Assembly (NCBI GenBank): GCA_964644025.1
Contig: CAZXVW010000173.1
Coordinates: forward strand, 1-9,315
Reading direction: 5' to 3'
DNA: 9,315 nt
From: CAZXVW01 sp964644025
GTDB taxonomy: Bacteria > Acidobacteriota > Terriglobia > Bryobacterales > Bryobacteraceae
Program-made: the position numbers and the translations under genes
Shown here: positions 6,323 to 9,315 of the stretch, in pieces
Position numbering within the stretch: position 1 is the stretch's first letter
Layout of the letters: the number at the start of each line of letters is the position of its first letter
The notes under the pieces: generated by a model
Databases searched by the model: none
Told to the model about the DNA's origin: nothing
Seen by the model: only the letters and a program-made list of their open reading frames with translations

Positions 6323-9315
6323 CTAGAATTCGTACCGCAGCGCGAACTGCATCACACGCGGCTGGGTCAGCATGTAGGAATACTTGCCGAAGCTGGCGCC
6401 CTGGCCAAGAGACCAGTAACTGCCGGAGACATCGAAGCTTGGCGTATTGGTCAGGTTGAAGCTTTCCCAGCGGAACTGGATGCTATGGCCTTCCCACGGC
6501 AGGGCGAAACGCTTGGCGACGCCTAGGTCGATGGTGAAGTAACCATCTCCCCGGACACCGTTGCGCTGGCCGGTCTCGCCGGCCCGGCTGTGGCTCCACG
6601 CCTTGACGGCGGAAACAGGATCCCGGAAGATGTTCGGGCCGGAAGTGCCATCCGGCGCCACGGCGTTCTTATAAACACCCTGATCCGGGGTCGGGCCGGT
6701 CTGGGTTGCATAGCCCGGCACATTCCAGTTCGTGGGCCACTGGCCGCCGTTCCAGACCGAGGTCGGCAACCCCGAGGTCATCCGCCAAAGGCCGGAGATC
6801 TGCCAGCCGCCCAGCACGCCGTTGAGGAAGCTGTTCCAGTTGCCGCCCCACTTCTTACCATGGCCGAAGGGCAGCTCCACGATCCAGTTCGCGTTCACCT
6901 GGTGCCGCATATCGTAGTCTGAGTAGGACCTCATTTGCCGGGTGTTCCACGAGTTCACCATCAGGTCCGTGTACTCGTAAACCCGCTCGGCGGCGGAGCT
7001 GAGGTCGAGCGACTTGGAGAAGGTGTAGTTGAGATCGAACTGGACGCCATCACTGAAGCGCTTCCGGACCGTTAACTGGAGGGCGTGATAGCTGCCGCTG
7101 CCGATGGAACTCCAGGCCGCCAGCGCGGAGTATTGCGGGCTGAACATGGAGAAGCGGCCCGCGGTGTTCGCCGGGAGCACCCAGCCCATGTCCATGTCAG
7201 CCAGCATGCTGATGTAGTCGTAAGGGCCGAACCCGATGCCCCAGGGCATGAAGACGTTGTTCGCGTAGTACAACATGTTCTGGGTCGGGGAGCCCTCGAT
7301 GAAATAATTCGCCACGTCCGGCAGCATGTTCTCGAACCACGGAATGGGCGTGGCATTGGCCGCGGTCACGCCGGCGTCCCGCTGGTCGAACAGCGCGTTC
7401 GCGGCACTCCAGTAGTCCTGCCCGGAGGCCGGGTCCACCAGGTTGGTCGGCATCGCCAGGTCGCGCGTTACCAGTGACCGCCGCGAAAGCCGGCCGACGT
7501 AGGAAGCTTCCACGAAAAAGTTCCGGGGCAACTGCCGTCCGATGGAGAAATTCAACGCCATGCTGTAAGGAGGTTCGATATTGCCATCGATGGAGTTCGT
7601 GATGGCAAACGCCTGCGGCGCCTCCTGCGGAAAACCGCCCGGCGGCGCGGCCGGCAGCACGTCCATCGGAATGTCATTGACACCGGTAAACCGGGGCGCC
7701 GTAGACGGATTCAGGGTTCCCGAAGGATTCGTCAGTTCACTGGAGAGACCGAGAGCGGAACTGTCATATGTGCGCATCAGGCTCTGGCCGAAGTTGTCGT
7801 AGAACATCCCGAATCCCGCGCGAATCGAGGTCTTGCCCGGGCCGCCGAACAGCTTACCCAGGAAGCCGTCGGCCACCTGCGGGGAATAAGCCAGCGCCAC
7901 CCGCGGAGCGAAGGTCTTCTTGTGGTAAGGATAGATGTCCCGGCCCTTGGGATCACTTTTCAGCACGTAGGAAACCAGGCCGGCGTCCATCTGGGACTTT
8001 CCCTGGGCCGCCAGCACGCCCCGTTGGTTGAACCACTGGCCGAGCATCGGCACCGAGGAGGTCTGATAACCATTCGCCTCATGAACGGGCGGGTGGAGTT
8101 GCCACCGCACACCGGCGGTCAAGTTCAGCCCGCGAGCGAGCCGCCAGGTGTCCATGAAATAGAACTCGTAGTTTTCCTGCTTAAAGTTCCGGAGCACCGG
8201 CGCACCCTCGGGCATGGCCGTGCCGTCGATCAAGTAGTTGTAATGGGCGTCGATCTGGGTGACCAGTCCGAGCAGAGCCGTCATGGCGTCCTTGGCGTTC
8301 CGCTCGAAGTAGCCCGCCGTATCGGGCGGGATAATCGAGCTGGCTCCCTGCATCCACGAGGAGTTCGTCACCGCGTCGTGGAAGGAATTCTGGTAATTGG
8401 TTCGCTCGTTGCTGATGAGGCGCACCACGGCGCCGAACTTGAACTGGTGCGGGCCTTTGATCCAGCTCACATCTTCCCGGAACGTGTGCACCGGCAGAAT
8501 CCGGATCAGGCTGCGCGTCTCCGCGTACAGATCATCGAAGCGGCGGAAACTGACCTGATGCACCTGGCTGGCGCCGGCCCGGTTGACGGACTGGCGAGTG
8601 AAACCGTACCGGAAGGCACTGAACAAAGTCGATGAAAGGGTGCTGTTATAGCCGAGCGCCAATCCCTTGCTGTTGGTCAGGTAACTGTACCTTGGCGTCG
8701 TCCCCGGGAACTGGGGAAGATCCGTGCTGGAATCATCCTGGTAGTTGCCGCGGAAGAAAAGTTGATGTTTGGATGCCTTGTCCAGGTAATAATCCCAGCG
8801 CGTGATGTACGTGTTCAGGTCCAGTTTGATCGGCGCCTTGAAGCGATAGCCGCGGCGGTTCAGTCCGTCACCTTGCGTATCGTCGTTCGGCAAGGGGAAC
8901 TTCTGGAAGTAGGCCAGCGCGTTCTGGTTCGGGCCGAGACCGAGCGGGTCGTAAACGGTGGCGATCTCCTGCGGATTCACCGCGCCGATCGAGCCGTCTT
9001 CCTTGATGTATTTGAAGATGCCGTTCCGGAACGACTCGGTGGGAACCACGCGAACCACGCTGTCCTCGCTGCGGTCCCGGCGTCCCTCGTAGTTAAAGAA
9101 GAAGAACAGCCGGTTCTTCTTGATCGGGCCGCCCAGGGCGCCGCCAAAGACGTTCCGGATGAGCTTCTGCCGCGGAATGCCCGTCGAGTTATTGAAGAAA
9201 TCGTTGGCGGCGGTCTTCGTGTTCCGGTGGTACTCATAAAGGGACCCATGGAAATTGTTAGTGCCGCTCTTGGTGACCAGCGCCACCTGGGCGCCGGAAG
9301 AACGGCCCTGATCGG
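6323..9315 (-). CDS. Oar-like TonB-dependent outer-membrane receptor (5' truncated by window)
   Basis: The frame is open from the window edge to the TAG at 6325-6323, giving 996 visible residues. A GTG at 9286-9284 is only an internal Val. The frame continues upstream with DQGRSSGAQ, joining directly to VALVTKSGTNNFHGSLYEY, the end of a receptor plug domain. The fragment then has segments usual in this group: FGGALGGPIKKNRLFFFFNY and ESFRNG near the start, long alternating beta strands with many aromatic residues, YTFSKSLD, and a terminal LRYEF whose final Phe is the outer-membrane assembly signal. The missing N-terminus should hold the signal peptide, a carboxypeptidase-regulatory-like beta-sandwich domain and most of the plug. 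Such proteins take up or bind large substrates at the outer membrane using TonB energy; the substrate cannot be told from the sequence. It is transcribed towards the Bat operon and is probably functionally unrelated to it. Confidence 0.9.
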   Translation of the reverse strand, partial: DQGRSSGAQVALVTKSGTNNFHGSLYEYHRNTKTAANDFFNNSTGIPRQKLIRNVFGGALGGPIKKNRLFFFFNYEGRRDRSEDSVVRVVPTESFRNGIFKYIKEDGSIGAVNPQEIATVYDPLGLGPNQNALAYFQKFPLPNDDTQGDGLNRRGYRFKAPIKLDLNTYITRWDYYLDKASKHQLFFRGNYQDDSSTDLPQFPGTTPRYSYLTNSKGLALGYNSTLSSTLFSAFRYGFTRQSVNRAGASQVHQVSFRRFDDLYAETRSLIRILPVHTFREDVSWIKGPHQFKFGAVVRLISNERTNYQNSFHDAVTNSSWMQGASSIIPPDTAGYFERNAKDAMTALLGLVTQIDAHYNYLIDGTAMPEGAPVLRNFKQENYEFYFMDTWRLARGLNLTAGVRWQLHPPVHEANGYQTSSVPMLGQWFNQRGVLAAQGKSQMDAGLVSYVLKSDPKGRDIYPYHKKTFAPRVALAYSPQVADGFLGKLFGGPGKTSIRAGFGMFYDNFGQSLMRTYDSSALGLSSELTNPSGTLNPSTAPRFTGVNDIPMDVLPAAPPGGFPQEAPQAFAITNSIDGNIEPPYSMALNFSIGRQLPRNFFVEASYVGRLSRRSLVTRDLAMPTNLVDPASGQDYWSAANALFDQRDAGVTAANATPIPWFENMLPDVANYFIEGSPTQNMLYYANNVFMPWGIGFGPYDYISMLADMDMGWVLPANTAGRFSMFSPQYSALAAWSSIGSGSYHALQLTVRKRFSDGVQFDLNYTFSKSLDLSSAAERVYEYTDLMVNSWNTRQMRSYSDYDMRHQVNANWIVELPFGHGKKWGGNWNSFLNGVLGGWQISGLWRMTSGLPTSVWNGGQWPTNWNVPGYATQTGPTPDQGVYKNAVAPDGTSGPNIFRDPVSAVKAWSHSRAGETGQRNGVRGDGYFTIDLGVAKRFALPWEGHSIQFRWESFNLTNTPSFDVSGSYWSLGQGASFGKYSYMLTQPRVMQFALRYEF

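Noticed and set aside
6128..6526. 132-codon open frame on the plus strand starting after batE
   Set aside because: It spans the palindromic interval and terminator and then runs antisense into the receptor gene. It has no convincing ribosome binding site or protein features.
7922..8635. 237-codon open frame on the plus strand inside the receptor gene
   Set aside because: It is antisense to the receptor, has no recognisable motif, and its composition is that of a shadow frame.
1..9315. CRISPR array, tRNA, rRNA, insertion sequence or phage genes
   Set aside because: No spaced direct repeats, structural RNA motifs, transposase or integrase coding, or terminal inverted repeats flanking a gene were seen.

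Overview
The window is a GC-rich bacterial segment with two parts that face each other. Bases 1-6097 (+ strand) hold six tightly packed genes: the 3' end of a membrane protein with a cytoplasmic helical domain, then batA, batB, batC, batD and batE. This is a Bat (Bacteroides aerotolerance-type) operon. Bases 6323-9315 (- strand) hold the large 3' part of an Oar-like TonB-dependent outer-membrane receptor, cut off at the window edge. The 225 bases between them are non-coding and rich in inverted repeats. They include a good Rho-independent terminator for the receptor gene.

Organism: BatD/BatE proteins and an outer-membrane beta-barrel ending in Phe point to a diderm bacterium. Receptors of this kind, with a 'VTKSGTN..HGSLYEY' plug end and a very long barrel, are heavily expanded in Acidobacteriota (Solibacter/Bryobacter-like lineages). 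Together with high GC and the gene order, Acidobacteriota is the best guess. This is inference, since no marker gene is present.

How the genes fit together: BatA and BatB are membrane-anchored von Willebrand factor A (VWA) proteins, both with intact metal-site (MIDAS) residues. BatC is an exported TPR protein with a long Gln-rich tail. BatD is a large protein with periplasmic beta domains and one membrane anchor. BatE has TPRs, two membrane helices and an SH3-like end. In related operons a MoxR AAA+ ATPase and a DUF58 protein lie just upstream, and they are expected to the left of this window. The complex is thought to work at the inner membrane/periplasm in envelope or oxidative-stress tolerance, but its biochemical activity is not established. 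Gene spacings of 2, 5, 9, 2 and -4 bases indicate one translationally coupled transcript.

No clearly new system is visible. The most interesting points are a helical cytoplasmic domain that seems to occur twice (in the first partial gene and at the C-terminus of BatD), a five-residue Phe-Phe/Asp-Asn repeat in BatD, the Gln-rich BatC tail, and the stack of palindromes between the converging genes.
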